Source of the DNA: Mycobacterium kansasii ATCC 12478
GTDB lineage: Bacteria > Actinomycetota > Actinomycetes > Mycobacteriales > Mycobacteriaceae
Assembly (NCBI RefSeq): GCF_000157895.3
Contig: NC_022663.1
Span: forward strand, 5,952,001-6,016,000
Reading direction: 5' to 3'
Length of the DNA: 64,000 nucleotides
Every line of letters starts with the position of its first letter. The stretch's first letter is position 1. Both the position numbers and the translations under genes were made by a program. A model generated the notes under the pieces. The model saw nothing but the letters and a program-made list of their open reading frames with translations, did not search any database and was not told the origin of the DNA. Of this stretch, positions 51,601 through 61,711 are shown piece after piece.

Positions 51601-51713
51601 CTTGTCGTCTGTGCGGCTGCCGCTAGGTTCGCCGCTTCGAGTGCCGAGCCGATGCGTGCCAAATCCGCTCCGGCGGCCGCCAGCATGTCCGTTGTCGCGG
51701 CCACAAACGACAT
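48618..51713 (-). CDS. Large PE_PGRS family protein
   Basis: A 1031-residue PE_PGRS protein. The PE domain (residues 1 to about 93) begins MSFVAATTDMLAAAGADLARIGSALEAANLAAAAQT and has ADEVSAAIAALFSENAQTYQAIS. The linker has LLGRPLIGNGADATTPGQPG (about 112-131). About 900 residues of Gly-Gly-X repeats follow, mostly GGAGG, GGDGG and GNGG types, including adjacent near-identical blocks GFLGNGGTGGMGGAGGGTGG. The protein ends PAGAAGQPGSSG. ATG 51713 is preceded by GGAGG. It is tandem with the next PE_PGRS gene. All long opposite-strand frames here are artefacts. Confidence 0.92.
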   Translation of the reverse strand: MSFVAATTDMLAAAGADLARIGSALEAANLAAAAQTTRVLAAGADEVSAAIAALFSENAQTYQAISAQAATFHSQFVHRLHTSAQAYAAAEANAERTLLHAVNAPTQTLLGRPLIGNGADATTPGQPGGDGGLLCGNGGAGYTSTIAGMAGTRGGNAGLLGNGGPGGAGGPGATGGSGGSGGWLLGNGGTGGMGGAGGGTGGVGGNAGFLGNGGTGGMGGAGGGTGGVGGNAGFLGNGGTGGVGGSEGGTGGAGGNAGFVGNGGTGGTGGVGAAGPAGAQPGDPGAAATNGLPGGDGGTGSAGGTGGVGGVGGRGGHGGWLIGNGGVGGTGGAGGVGGAGAAGGNGGMGASGASSTVTAGGDGAAGGHGGNGGTGGPGGTGGIGGAGGASGLVGQVGRAGNGGAGGAGGLGGAGGTGGPGGNGGTGLTAGDGGAGGIGGDPGAGGPGGQGGESGGPGGRAGAHGVSGSNNGPGTGGDGGSGGRGADAIVAGAAGGKGGAGGNAGLVGDGGMGGDGGNGMAGANLSGTDGVRGADATSPGQDGADGGVGSAGQAGGAGGPGGAGGYGGSVSGNGGDGGKGGDGGDGGTGNRGGDGGNGATGDGGLGGNGGLGGAITTGGTGGSGGEGGDGGAGGDGGRGGDGGAGGAARAPSGHAGNHGAGGAGGKGAIGGAGGDGGRGGDGGTAGGPGGDGGHGGAGGNGGNPGAGGAGGLGGDSGNGMRGRDGVAASDNGPGTGGNGGHGGNGADANAVGAAGGNGGAGGSAGKVGNGGDGGDGGKGMTGADGVNPASNPAPDGADGTSRLLEAGTNGQRGSDGTVPGQTGGGGGDGGDGSIKLVPDKETGRTYQVGLAGGAGGAAGTGGVGAPGSAGGVGGAGGPGGSGGSVSGDGGAGGNGGRGGDGGDGAGGGMGGAGGTGGDGGIGVNPGKVGPEYSVGKGGAGGAGGNGGIGGAGGVGGAGGKGGAGGVALAPSGHSGGAGDGGPGGAGGVGGAGGLPGAGGKGGTGDPTGRSGTAGKAGDIGPAGAAGQPGSSG

Positions 51714-51794
51714 CTCAATCCTCCGCGGAGTATCCCAGTTTGTGCTGCCCGGCGCCGGTTCGGCCCTCGGGCTGCTGACGCGGAATACGGTGCT

Positions 51795-51847
51795 GTGCGG
51801 GCCTTCGGCAAATGTTCGACAACCATGAAATGCGCTGCTCACAGCGC
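51795..51847. repeat. Duplicated upstream segment with GCGCTG/CAGCGC hairpin, copy A
   Basis: This 53-nt segment, 82-134 nt upstream of the large PE_PGRS start, matches 53541-53593 at about 40 of 53 positions without gaps. It contains ATGAAATGCGCTG and a perfect 6-bp inverted repeat GCGCTG-N4-CAGCGC. It is probably a shared promoter or operator, left from the gene duplication. Confidence 0.65.
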
Positions 51848-51944
51848 TGCGATTCGCCGGTGCTACGACGACTGCCGGAGTGGACCGGGGCGCAGGGCCA
51901 CCGGCTGTCCCATTGCCGTATCGCGATGGGCGACGTCAGCCGGA

Positions 51945-53378
51945 TCAGCCGGGCGCTCCGGGTTGACCGGCCGTGCCGTTCGGGCCGAAGCCACCGGCTT
52001 TGCCGTCCCCGCCTGCCTTCCCGTCGGGAACCCCGTTGCCGCTATGACCACCCCCACCGCCATGGCCGCCGGCCCCGCCGGTACCTCCGGTGCCCCCGGC
52101 ACCGCCGGCACCGGCTTCGCCGGCACCACCGGAATGGCCGAAGATCCCGCCCGCGCCGCCGGCACCGCCATTTCCGCCGTCGCCGCCGGCGCCGCCGGCG
52201 CCGCCTTGCCCACCGCGACCGCCGGCACCTCCATTACCGTTCGCTCCTGCGGTGTCGAACTGGGCACCCACGCCGCCAGGGCCGCCGATGCCGCCATCCC
52301 CGCCGCCAGCGCCGGTGCCGCCGATGCCGCCGGCGCCGCCTCGCCCGCCGAAGCCACCGTTGCCGACCAGCCACCCGCCATGGCCGCCAGCCCCGCCGGT
52401 GCCGCCCATTCCGCCGATACCGCCGGGCGCTCCCATGGCACCGTCACCTGCGGCGCCACCGTCACCGCCGGGCAGACCATCAATGGGTCCGTTAGGGAGT
52501 GGGTCAGGTCGCGGCAGTCCGTAGCCATCGCCGCCTCTGCCACCGTTGCCGCCGGCTTGCCCATAGGCGGTGCCATCGCTTCCGGACCCGCCGGCGGTTC
52601 CGAACGGAATTGGCGAACTCTGGCCACCGGCGGCACCGCTGGGTGCCGGGCTGCTCGGCGGATTGATCCCGGCGTTGCCTGCGCCCCCGTTGCCTCCGAC
52701 TCCACCGTCGCCGCCGTGACCGAAGGGTCCGGCGGCGGCGCCGCCATTACCGCCTTGACCGCCGCTTCCGCCGTTGACTCCGGCACCGCCGACCCCACCG
52801 TGACCGCCGTTGCCGGCAATCAAGCCGCCGGTCCCGCCCGCGCCGCCAGCGCCGCCGACCAGCCCCGCGCCTCCGGCGCCGCCGTTTCCTCCGTTACCGA
52901 ACAATCCGGCATCTCCGCCGCGACCCCCCGCTTGGCCCGGGGCGCCCGGTGCGCCGTCGCCCCCGTTGCCCCAAAGCCACCCGCCGTTCCCGCCGGCCTG
53001 GCCTGGCGACGTCCCGTTGACGCCGTTGCCGATCAATGCCCGCCCTGTGAGGGCTTGCGAGGGCGCGTTCACCGCGTTCAGGAGGGTCTGCTCGACATTT
53101 GCAACCTCGGTGCTCGCATAGGCAGCCGCATTGGCCGCCACGGTCTGCACAAACTGGTTGTGGAATGCCTCCGCTTGAGCGCTGATTGCTTGATATGCCT
53201 GACCGTGCGCGGTAAACATCGCTGCGATGGCCGCCGACACCTCATCGGCGCCCGCGGCCAGCACCCCTGTTATCGGCGCTGCGGCCGCCGCGTTGGCCTC
53301 ACTGATGGCTGACCCTATTCCCGCCAGCTGCGCGCTGGCCGTCGCCAGCATTTCCGGCGACGTGATCACAAATGACAT
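51945..53378 (-). CDS. PE_PGRS family protein (second of tandem pair)
   Basis: A 477-residue PE_PGRS protein. The PE domain begins MSFVITSPEMLATASAQLAGIGSAISEANAAAAAPITGVLAAGADEVSAAIAAMF and runs to about residue 95; LTGRALIGNGVNGTSPGQAGG (about 112-132) is the linker, here with GRALIGNG for the usual GRPLIGNG. The PGRS region ends GPNGTAGQPGAPG, like the neighbouring PE_PGRS. The upstream sequences of the two genes share a 53-nt segment, supporting tandem duplication. No C-terminal enzymatic domain is present. Confidence 0.92.
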   Translation of the reverse strand: MSFVITSPEMLATASAQLAGIGSAISEANAAAAAPITGVLAAGADEVSAAIAAMFTAHGQAYQAISAQAEAFHNQFVQTVAANAAAYASTEVANVEQTLLNAVNAPSQALTGRALIGNGVNGTSPGQAGGNGGWLWGNGGDGAPGAPGQAGGRGGDAGLFGNGGNGGAGGAGLVGGAGGAGGTGGLIAGNGGHGGVGGAGVNGGSGGQGGNGGAAAGPFGHGGDGGVGGNGGAGNAGINPPSSPAPSGAAGGQSSPIPFGTAGGSGSDGTAYGQAGGNGGRGGDGYGLPRPDPLPNGPIDGLPGGDGGAAGDGAMGAPGGIGGMGGTGGAGGHGGWLVGNGGFGGRGGAGGIGGTGAGGGDGGIGGPGGVGAQFDTAGANGNGGAGGRGGQGGAGGAGGDGGNGGAGGAGGIFGHSGGAGEAGAGGAGGTGGTGGAGGHGGGGGHSGNGVPDGKAGGDGKAGGFGPNGTAGQPGAPG

Positions 53379-53540
53379 CCGGAGCTACCTCAGTGCTGAC
53401 ACCGTCGAGGATCTAGCGTGTCGTCGATCGCGGGCTTGGTCCACGACACCCACGGTTGCCTTGCGTCCATGTGATTCCTGCTTTGCAGAGCACGCGGCGA
53501 CTATCTCCGCGACCGTCTTGTTGACGTCACCAACCCTGAC

Positions 53541-53593
53541 GTGCGGGTATTCGGAGAATGTGATTCAGGTATGAAATGCGCTGGTTACAGCGC
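53541..53593. repeat. Duplicated upstream segment with GCGCTG/CAGCGC hairpin, copy B
   Basis: The counterpart of 51795-51847, 163-215 nt upstream of the second PE_PGRS start. The core ATGAAATGCGCTG and the GCGCTG-N4-CAGCGC inverted repeat are kept exactly, while the surrounding bases differ. Confidence 0.65.
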
Positions 53594-53622
53594 GACAGGG
53601 ACGCTCTGATGCAGTCGCCGGT

Positions 53623-54390
53623 TCAGTGGGTGACGGCCGGCTCACGCACGGGCTCGTGGTCGTAGCTTGGCATGCTGCGGCGGTGCTGGCGCCGATAGTG
53701 GCGCACCTCGAAGATCAGTCCGGCCATACCCAGCGCGGCCGTGCACACCGACACCAAGACCAGCAGCGGGTTGCCGTCCCCGGCGAGCGCATTGCCCAAA
53801 ATCACCACCGCGGCAGTGCCGGGGAGTAGACCGGTCAGCGTGGACAACGCGTACGGCGCCACCCGGACGGCCGATGCGCCGGCGCCGTAGTTCAGCGCCG
53901 CGAACGGTACCGCCGGAATCAACCGCAACGACAATATCGCCAGCCAGCCGCGCTCCCGCAGCCGCGCGTCGAGCCGGTCGACCGCCCGGTGGCGCACCAG
54001 GCGGTTAAGCCGCCATCCGGCCGCGCGCACCAGCAGCATCGAGATGACCGCGCTGGCTGTGCTGGCGATGATCGCGATCAATATGCCCCACGCCGGCCCG
54101 AATAACAGGCCCGCGGCCACGGTGAATGCGGTGCGCGGGAATGGCGGCACCGTGACGACGATGTGTACAACCAGAAACGCCAGCGGGAACCACGGGCCCA
54201 CCGATGTCGCCCAGTCCCGCATCTGCACCGCTGTGGGGAGCGGAACCAGGAGCGCCACCGCGACCAATGCTGTGATTCCCACCACGGTGCCCACCATCCG
54301 CGGCAATGACACCTGACGCGCAGCCGTACCGAGCGCGATCGCGATTCCGCGCACCGTATCGGTGGTTTTGCAGATGGCCGGGGCCGTCAC
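53623..54390 (-). CDS. TVP38/TMEM64 (DedA-like) membrane protein (Rv1491c equivalent)
   Basis: A 255-residue membrane protein of the VTT/TVP38 group. About five membrane segments are visible, and the family motif FPRTAFTVAAGLLFGPAWGILIAIIASTASAVISMLLVR (about residues 84-122) contains the re-entrant loop, followed by LRLIPAVPFAALNYGAGASAVRV (about 156-178). Related proteins act as lipid scramblases or flippases. The start chosen is GTG 54390 (VTAPAICKTTDTV), which matches the M. tuberculosis N-terminus. It is divergent from mutA and marks the right edge of the accessory block. Confidence 0.9.
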   Translation of the reverse strand: MTAPAICKTTDTVRGIAIALGTAARQVSLPRMVGTVVGITALVAVALLVPLPTAVQMRDWATSVGPWFPLAFLVVHIVVTVPPFPRTAFTVAAGLLFGPAWGILIAIIASTASAVISMLLVRAAGWRLNRLVRHRAVDRLDARLRERGWLAILSLRLIPAVPFAALNYGAGASAVRVAPYALSTLTGLLPGTAAVVILGNALAGDGNPLLVLVSVCTAALGMAGLIFEVRHYRRQHRRSMPSYDHEPVREPAVTH

Positions 54391-54581
54391 GCTGTCCAAG
54401 GGTACGGGGTGAACATGAATATCTCGTTTCCCCTGGCTGGCGTTTCTTGTCACACTCCGGCCTCGGTCACCAGACCTCGTCACCTATGCGGCGGCCGCAA
54501 TCAATTAGCCTTATTAGTTAGTGGCGGTCCTGAAGCAACCCGAAACAAAGTTGTCAGTTGCTGCATAAATAGGAGCAGTCG

Positions 54582-56468
54582 GTGTCCATTGATGTACCCG
54601 GGCTCGCCGGCCTAGAACAGGTTCGCGAGCGCTGGCGCGCTGCGGTCGCCGGTGTGCTGTCCGGGACCACTCGCCGTGACCCGGCAGAACTCGGGGACCA
54701 CCCCGAGCAGCTGCTGGAGACCGCGACCTATGACGGGTTCGCGATCGGGGCCCTCTATACCGCATTCGACGAGCTGCCCGAGCCCTCCCTGCCCGGCCAG
54801 TGGCCCTATGTGCGCGGCGGCGACGCGCTGCGCGACGTCAATTCCGGCTGGAAGGTCGCCGAGGCGTTTCCGGACGCGCACGCCCAAGAGACCGAAGACG
54901 TCAACGCTTCGCTGCTGGCCGCGCTCGGCGAAGGTGTCAGCGCGGTGCTGATCAGAGTAGGCCAGGTGGGTCGGGGCGGCGTGGCGCCGGACCAGCTCGA
55001 ACGGCTATTCGCCGGTGTGTATCTGAATCTGGCACCGGTCATCCTCGACGCCGGCGCCGACTACCCGGAAACCTGCGATGCCATGCTCGCGCTGGTCGCC
55101 AAGCTCGAGCCCGACCAGCGCGCCACAGTGTCGATCGAGCTGGGCGGTGACCCGCTGACAGCCTCTTTCAGTGATCGCTCCGCACCGACCGTCGAGGAGA
55201 TCGTCGCGGTCGCCGCGCGGGTCGCAGGCGATCGGGGTGTGCGGGCCATCACCGTCGACGGACCGGCCTTTCACAACCTGGGCGCCACCGCGGCCTGGGA
55301 ACTCGCCGGCACCGTCGCCGCGGGGGTGGCCTATCTCCGGCTGCTCACCGAATCCGGGATTCCGGTCGGCGAGGCATTGCGGCAGATCAGCTTGCGGCTG
55401 GCCGCCGACGACGACCAGTTCATGACGCTGGCCAAGATGCGGGCCGCCCGCCAGTTGTGGGCCCGCGTCGCCGAAGTCGCCGGAGACCCGGACGGCGGCG
55501 CGGTCACCGTACACGCGGAGACGTCGCTGCCGATGATGACCCAGCGCGACCCGTGGGTGAACATGCTGCGCTGCACGCTGGCCGCCTTCGGCGCCGGTGT
55601 CGGCGGCGCCGACACGGTGCTGGTGCATCCGTTCGATGTGGCGATTCCCGGCGGCTTTCCCGGCACCCCGAACAGCTTCGCGCGCCGCATCGCCCGCAAT
55701 ACTCAGCTGTTGCTGCTGGAGGAATCACATGTGGGCCGGGTGCTGGATCCGGCCGGTGGGTCGTGGTTCGTCGAGGATCTCACCGAACAACTGGCCCAGG
55801 AGGCGTGGCGGCATTTCCAGGCCATCGAGGCGCACGGCGGTTTCGTCGCCGCTCATGACTATCTGGCCGGCCGGATCGCCGAGGTTGCCGCACGCCGCAC
55901 CGACGACATTGCGCATCGCCGCCTCGCGATCACCGGCGTCAACGAATTTCCGAATCTCGACGAACCCCCGCTGCCGCAGGGTGATCTGCCCTGCACCGGC
56001 GGAAACCTGGTGCGCTATGCGGCGGGGTTCGAAGCACTGCGCGACCGCTCGGACAGCTTTCTGGCCCGCACCCGCTCACGACCGCAGGTGCTGTTGCTGC
56101 CGTTGGGTCCGCTGGCCGAGCACAACACCCGCACGACGTTCGCGGCCAACCTGCTGGCCTCCGGTGGCATCGAGACGCTCAACCCCGGAACAGTCGACGC
56201 GGCCGGTGTGGCAAACGTCGTGGCAACAATGGTGGCGGAGACGGGGTCGCCGACGGTGGCAGTGATCTGCGGTACCGACAAACGCTACCGGGACGAGGCC
56301 GCCGAAGTGGCGCGGGCCGCACGAAGCGCCGGGATAGGGAGCGTCTACCTGGCCGGACCCAGAGCAGCGCTGGGAGACTCGGCGGCACACGGTCCCGATG
56401 ACTTCCTGACCACGAAAATCAATGCGCTGGAAGCGCTTTCGAATCTGCTCACTCGATTGGGAGCGTAG
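54582..56468 (+). CDS. mutA: Methylmalonyl-CoA mutase small subunit MutA
   Basis: A 628-residue beta subunit of the B12-dependent mutase that converts methylmalonyl-CoA to succinyl-CoA, the end of propionate and cholesterol side-chain breakdown. It has the TIM-barrel half of the fold (PYVRGGDALRDVNSGWKV; ETSLPMMTQRDPWVNMLRCTLAAFGAGVGGADTVLVHPFD, about residues 310-349) and a degenerate C-terminal B12 domain that lacks the DxHxxG motif, as expected for the non-catalytic subunit. GTG 54582 (VSIDVPGLAGLEQVRERW) follows AGGAGCAG. Confidence 0.95.
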   Translation: MSIDVPGLAGLEQVRERWRAAVAGVLSGTTRRDPAELGDHPEQLLETATYDGFAIGALYTAFDELPEPSLPGQWPYVRGGDALRDVNSGWKVAEAFPDAHAQETEDVNASLLAALGEGVSAVLIRVGQVGRGGVAPDQLERLFAGVYLNLAPVILDAGADYPETCDAMLALVAKLEPDQRATVSIELGGDPLTASFSDRSAPTVEEIVAVAARVAGDRGVRAITVDGPAFHNLGATAAWELAGTVAAGVAYLRLLTESGIPVGEALRQISLRLAADDDQFMTLAKMRAARQLWARVAEVAGDPDGGAVTVHAETSLPMMTQRDPWVNMLRCTLAAFGAGVGGADTVLVHPFDVAIPGGFPGTPNSFARRIARNTQLLLLEESHVGRVLDPAGGSWFVEDLTEQLAQEAWRHFQAIEAHGGFVAAHDYLAGRIAEVAARRTDDIAHRRLAITGVNEFPNLDEPPLPQGDLPCTGGNLVRYAAGFEALRDRSDSFLARTRSRPQVLLLPLGPLAEHNTRTTFAANLLASGGIETLNPGTVDAAGVANVVATMVAETGSPTVAVICGTDKRYRDEAAEVARAARSAGIGSVYLAGPRAALGDSAAHGPDDFLTTKINALEALSNLLTRLGA

Positions 56469-56473
56469 CCACG

Positions 56474-58726
<2,253 letters not shown>

Positions 58727-58751
58727 TGGCCGGCCCCATCCCTCCCGTGAG

Positions 58752-58799
58752 CGTAACGTCATGGCGAAATTCGGCTCGATTTCTCGCCGTGGCGTTACG
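58752..58799. repeat. Dispersed palindromic element, copy 4
   Basis: Left arm CGTAACGTCATGGCGAAA (58752-58769) and right arm TTTCTCGCCGTGGCGTTACG (58780-58799) around TTCGGCTCGA. It lies between mutB and meaB. The centre GGCTCGATTTCTCGCC is identical to that of copy 3 at the fabG1 promoter apart from one base. Confidence 0.8.
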
Positions 58800-58826
58800 T
58801 TCGGTGCCTGCGTCGAGGCGGCCCCG

Positions 58827-59798
58827 ATGACCACCGAACAACTCGCGCAGGCCATCCGGCGCGGCGACCGCGCCGCGCTGCCACGGGCCATCACCCTGCT
58901 GGAGTCCACCCGCAAAGACCACCGTGAGCATGCGCAACAGCTGCTGCTGGCCTTGCAGCCGGATTCCGGCAAGGCGCACCGCGTCGGCATCACCGGCGTC
59001 CCCGGCGTGGGCAAGTCCACCGCCATCGAGGCTCTCGGGATGTACCTGATCGACCAGGGGCACAAGGTGGCGGTGCTGGCGGTCGATCCGTCGTCGACGC
59101 GCACCGGCGGGTCCATTTTGGGCGACAAGACGCGGATGGCGCGACTGGCGATGCACCCGGACGCCTACATCCGTCCCTCGCCAACCTCGGGCACGTTGGG
59201 TGGAGTAGCAAAGGCCACCAGGGAAACGGTCGTGCTGTTGGAAGCCGCCGGTTTCGACGTGATCCTGATCGAAACGGTCGGCGTCGGCCAGTCCGAGGTC
59301 GCGGTCGCCAACATGGTCGACACCTTCGTCCTGCTGACCCTGGCGCGTGCCGGTGACCAGTTGCAGGGCATCAAAAAGGGTGTGCTGGAGCTCGCCGACG
59401 TCGTGGTGGTGAACAAGGCCGACGGCGAACACCTGCGCGATGCGCGGATCGCTGCCCGGGAGCTGTCTGGGGCGATGAGATTGATTCACCCTCATGAAGC
59501 ACTGTGGCGCCCACCGGTTCTCACGATGAGCGCAGTCGAGGGGACCGGTCTGACAGAGCTGTGGAAGACCATCGAGCATCATCGCCGGGTGCTCACCGAG
59601 GCCGGAGAGTTCGAAGCCCGGCGGCGCGAGCAGCAGGTCGACTGGACGTGGCAGCTGGTCCGCGACGCGGTGCTGGACCGGGTGCTGTCGCATCCGGAGG
59701 TGCGTAAGATCCGCTCGGATGTGGAGTGCCAGGTCCGAGCCGGGGAGTTGACCCCGGCGTTGGCGGCCCAGCAAATACTCCAGGCGGCATCGTCCTAA
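58827..59798 (+). CDS. meaB: MeaB/ArgK-type GTPase chaperone of methylmalonyl-CoA mutase
   Basis: A 323-residue G3E-family P-loop GTPase that guards and reloads MutAB with adenosylcobalamin. The P-loop is GITGVPGVGKSTAIEAL (about residues 53-69). Switch regions include AVDPSSTRTGGSILGDKTRM (about 88-107), the Walker B DVILIETVGVGQSE (about 146-159) and the base-specificity motif VVNKADGE (about 195-202). I set ATG 58827 (MTTEQLAQAIRRGDRAALP) because longer readings begin inside the palindromic element. In M. tuberculosis the toxin-antitoxin pair mazEF4 lies between mutB and this gene; it is absent here. Confidence 0.94.
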   Translation: MTTEQLAQAIRRGDRAALPRAITLLESTRKDHREHAQQLLLALQPDSGKAHRVGITGVPGVGKSTAIEALGMYLIDQGHKVAVLAVDPSSTRTGGSILGDKTRMARLAMHPDAYIRPSPTSGTLGGVAKATRETVVLLEAAGFDVILIETVGVGQSEVAVANMVDTFVLLTLARAGDQLQGIKKGVLELADVVVVNKADGEHLRDARIAARELSGAMRLIHPHEALWRPPVLTMSAVEGTGLTELWKTIEHHRRVLTEAGEFEARRREQQVDWTWQLVRDAVLDRVLSHPEVRKIRSDVECQVRAGELTPALAAQQILQAASS

Positions 59799-59862
59799 CG
59801 GAACGGTAAATATAATTCCGGTTTGACACTGGCCTCTGTGAAATCCAAGTAAATTCAAAGGT

Positions 59863-61152
59863 GTGACGGTAGAGATCGGAGTCAATCGACGCGCGGTTCC
59901 TTTCCGCGATGACCCTGACGCAGGTCATCGGCTGTTCGGCGCGGCGGACTCCCACTTTGCGTGCGTCGTTCGTTTCTTTTCCAGCATGTTTCCCGCCCGG
60001 CGGACCGGCGGCGGGGCGCTGACGGTGTATCTGGACGGGCAACCCGTCGTCGACGTCTGGAAAGGGTGGGCCGACCGGCGCGGCGAGGTGCCGTGGTCGG
60101 CTGACAGCGCGCCGATGGTGTTCTCGGCAACCAAAGGCATGGCCGCCACGGTCATCCACCGGCTGGCTGATCGGGGGCTGATCGACTACGACACCCCGGT
60201 CGCCGAGTATTGGCCGGAGTTCGCGGCCAACGGCAAGGAGAAGCTGACTGTCCGCGACGTGATGAGGCACCACGCCGGTCTGTCAGGTCTGCGCGGCGCC
60301 ACCCTGGACGATTTGATGGATCACGTCGTGATGGAAGAGCGGCTGGCGGCTGCGGCTCCCGGCCGCCTGCTGGGCAAATCGGCATATCACGCGCTGACCT
60401 TCGGCTGGCTGATGTCCGGGCTCGCCAGGGCGGTCACCGGAAAGAGCATGCGCACCCTGTTCCGCGAGGAACTCGCCGAGCCACTCGACACCGACGGCTT
60501 CCACCTGGGTCGTCCGCCCGCCGGATCACCCACCCGCGCGGCCCAGATCATCATGCCGCAGGATGTCGCCGCCAACCCGGTACTGACCTACGCGATGCAC
60601 AAGATCGCCAACCAGTTCTCCGGCGGATTCCGCTCGATGTACTTCCCGGGCGTCCTGGCCACCGTCCAGGGCGACACCCCCATGCTGGACGCCGAAATCC
60701 CCGCCGCCAACGGGGTGGTGACGGCCCGGGCGCTGGCCAAGATGTACGGCGCGATCGCCAACGGCGGCGAGATCGACGGCACCCGATTCCTGTCGCGGGA
60801 GCTGGTCGCGGGACTGACCGGAGAACGGCGGCTGCGGCCGGATCGGAATCTGTTCGTGCCAATGGCCTTCCACCTGGGCTATCACAGTTTCCCGATCGGC
60901 AATCTGATGCCAGGGTTCGGGCATATCGGCATGGGCGGTTCGGTCGGGTGGACGGACCCGGCGACCGGGGTGGCATTCGCCTTGGTGCACAACCGATTGC
61001 TGACCCCGCTGGTGGCGACGGATCACGCCGGTTTCGTCGCTGTCTACGCCCTGATCCGGCAGGCTGCCGAGAAGGCGCGCAAGCACGGCTACCAGCCGGT
61101 GACGGGATTCGGGGCGCCGTATTCGCCCGAGCCGGGAGCCGTCGCAGGCTAG
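59863..61152 (+). CDS. lipL: Serine beta-lactamase-like esterase LipL
   Basis: A 429-residue class-C beta-lactamase-fold esterase, the same length as M. tuberculosis LipL (Rv1497), a surface-associated esterase. The catalytic SxxK is Ser88-Ala-Thr-Lys91 (MVFSATKGMAATV). Family segments VRDVMRHHAGLSGL (about residues 129-142) and FGHIGMGGSVGWTDPATGVAFALVHN (about 352-377), with HIG in the position of the KTG box, support this. GTG 59863 is the start; the upstream 64 nt contain TTGACA at 59823-59828 as a possible -35. Confidence 0.93.
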   Translation: MTVEIGVNRRAVPFRDDPDAGHRLFGAADSHFACVVRFFSSMFPARRTGGGALTVYLDGQPVVDVWKGWADRRGEVPWSADSAPMVFSATKGMAATVIHRLADRGLIDYDTPVAEYWPEFAANGKEKLTVRDVMRHHAGLSGLRGATLDDLMDHVVMEERLAAAAPGRLLGKSAYHALTFGWLMSGLARAVTGKSMRTLFREELAEPLDTDGFHLGRPPAGSPTRAAQIIMPQDVAANPVLTYAMHKIANQFSGGFRSMYFPGVLATVQGDTPMLDAEIPAANGVVTARALAKMYGAIANGGEIDGTRFLSRELVAGLTGERRLRPDRNLFVPMAFHLGYHSFPIGNLMPGFGHIGMGGSVGWTDPATGVAFALVHNRLLTPLVATDHAGFVAVYALIRQAAEKARKHGYQPVTGFGAPYSPEPGAVAG

Positions 61153-61155
61153 TAG

Positions 61156-61368
61156 CTACGAATCTTCCAGGCGGAAGCCGACTTTCATGGTGACCTGAAA
61201 GTGACCGACGGCGCCGTCGACCAGGTGGCCGCGCACCGACTCGACTTCGAACCAGTCCAGGCTGCGCATGGTCTGCGCCGCTCGATCCAGACCATTGCGA
61301 ATCGCGGCGTCGATTCCGTCGGGTGAACTCCCGACGATCTCGATAACGCGGTAGGTGTGATTGCTCAT
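61156..61368 (-). CDS. Dodecin (Rv1498A equivalent)
   Basis: A 70-residue dodecin, a dodecameric flavin-binding storage protein. The sequence MSNHTYRVIEIVGSSPDGIDAAIRNGLDRAAQTMRSLDWFEVESVRGHLVDGAVGHFQVTMKVGFRLEDS is reported here only by its features: YRVIEIVGSS start, the flavin-stacking Trp in LDWFEVES, and GHFQVTMKVGFRL end. It converges on lipL with a 3-nt gap. The length is typical. Confidence 0.94.
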   Translation of the reverse strand: MSNHTYRVIEIVGSSPDGIDAAIRNGLDRAAQTMRSLDWFEVESVRGHLVDGAVGHFQVTMKVGFRLEDS

Positions 61369-61711
61369 CGCATCCCCTTGTGTTCAGTGGTTGACGGCGC
61401 CCCTGAAGGTCCGAGGGCTCGAAGCATCATCTTGCTGTACTGCCGGCCGGGTGAGGTGCCGACGCGCCTGTCCGCTGATCAGAACCCTCGAACTCGGCCG
61501 CCGACGGTGCTGATTGGGTTACGACTTCCGGTCGGTGCCGGGGGTGTGCCGAACCGGAAATTCGGCTGCGCGCAACCGCCTCGTTCTTCGGCCGGTTCGG
61601 CCGCTATCTGCGCCGCGTGAACCTCGTGTCGTGGACCGGCCGCTTCCGCTGCGCAGGAGGCTGTGAACGCGGCCACGGCCCCGTCGACGAAAGAATGAAC
61701 TCGGCCCGTGG
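61369..61711. other. 343-bp region without a supported gene
   Basis: Upstream of dodecin and downstream of the large membrane protein gene. Short reading frames exist on both strands but none shows family similarity or consistent codon bias. The region should hold the dodecin promoter. It may be a remnant where M. tuberculosis has Rv1498c. Confidence 0.5.

Noticed and set aside
59823..59855. A -35/-10 promoter for lipL (TTGACA at 59823 with TAAATT at 59850)
   Set aside because: The spacer would be 21 nt, too long for a normal sigma-A promoter. TTGACA alone is noted under lipL but not called as a feature.
61357..61620. An 87-codon plus-strand frame upstream of dodecin
   Set aside because: No similarity, signal or codon-bias support; treated as intergenic.
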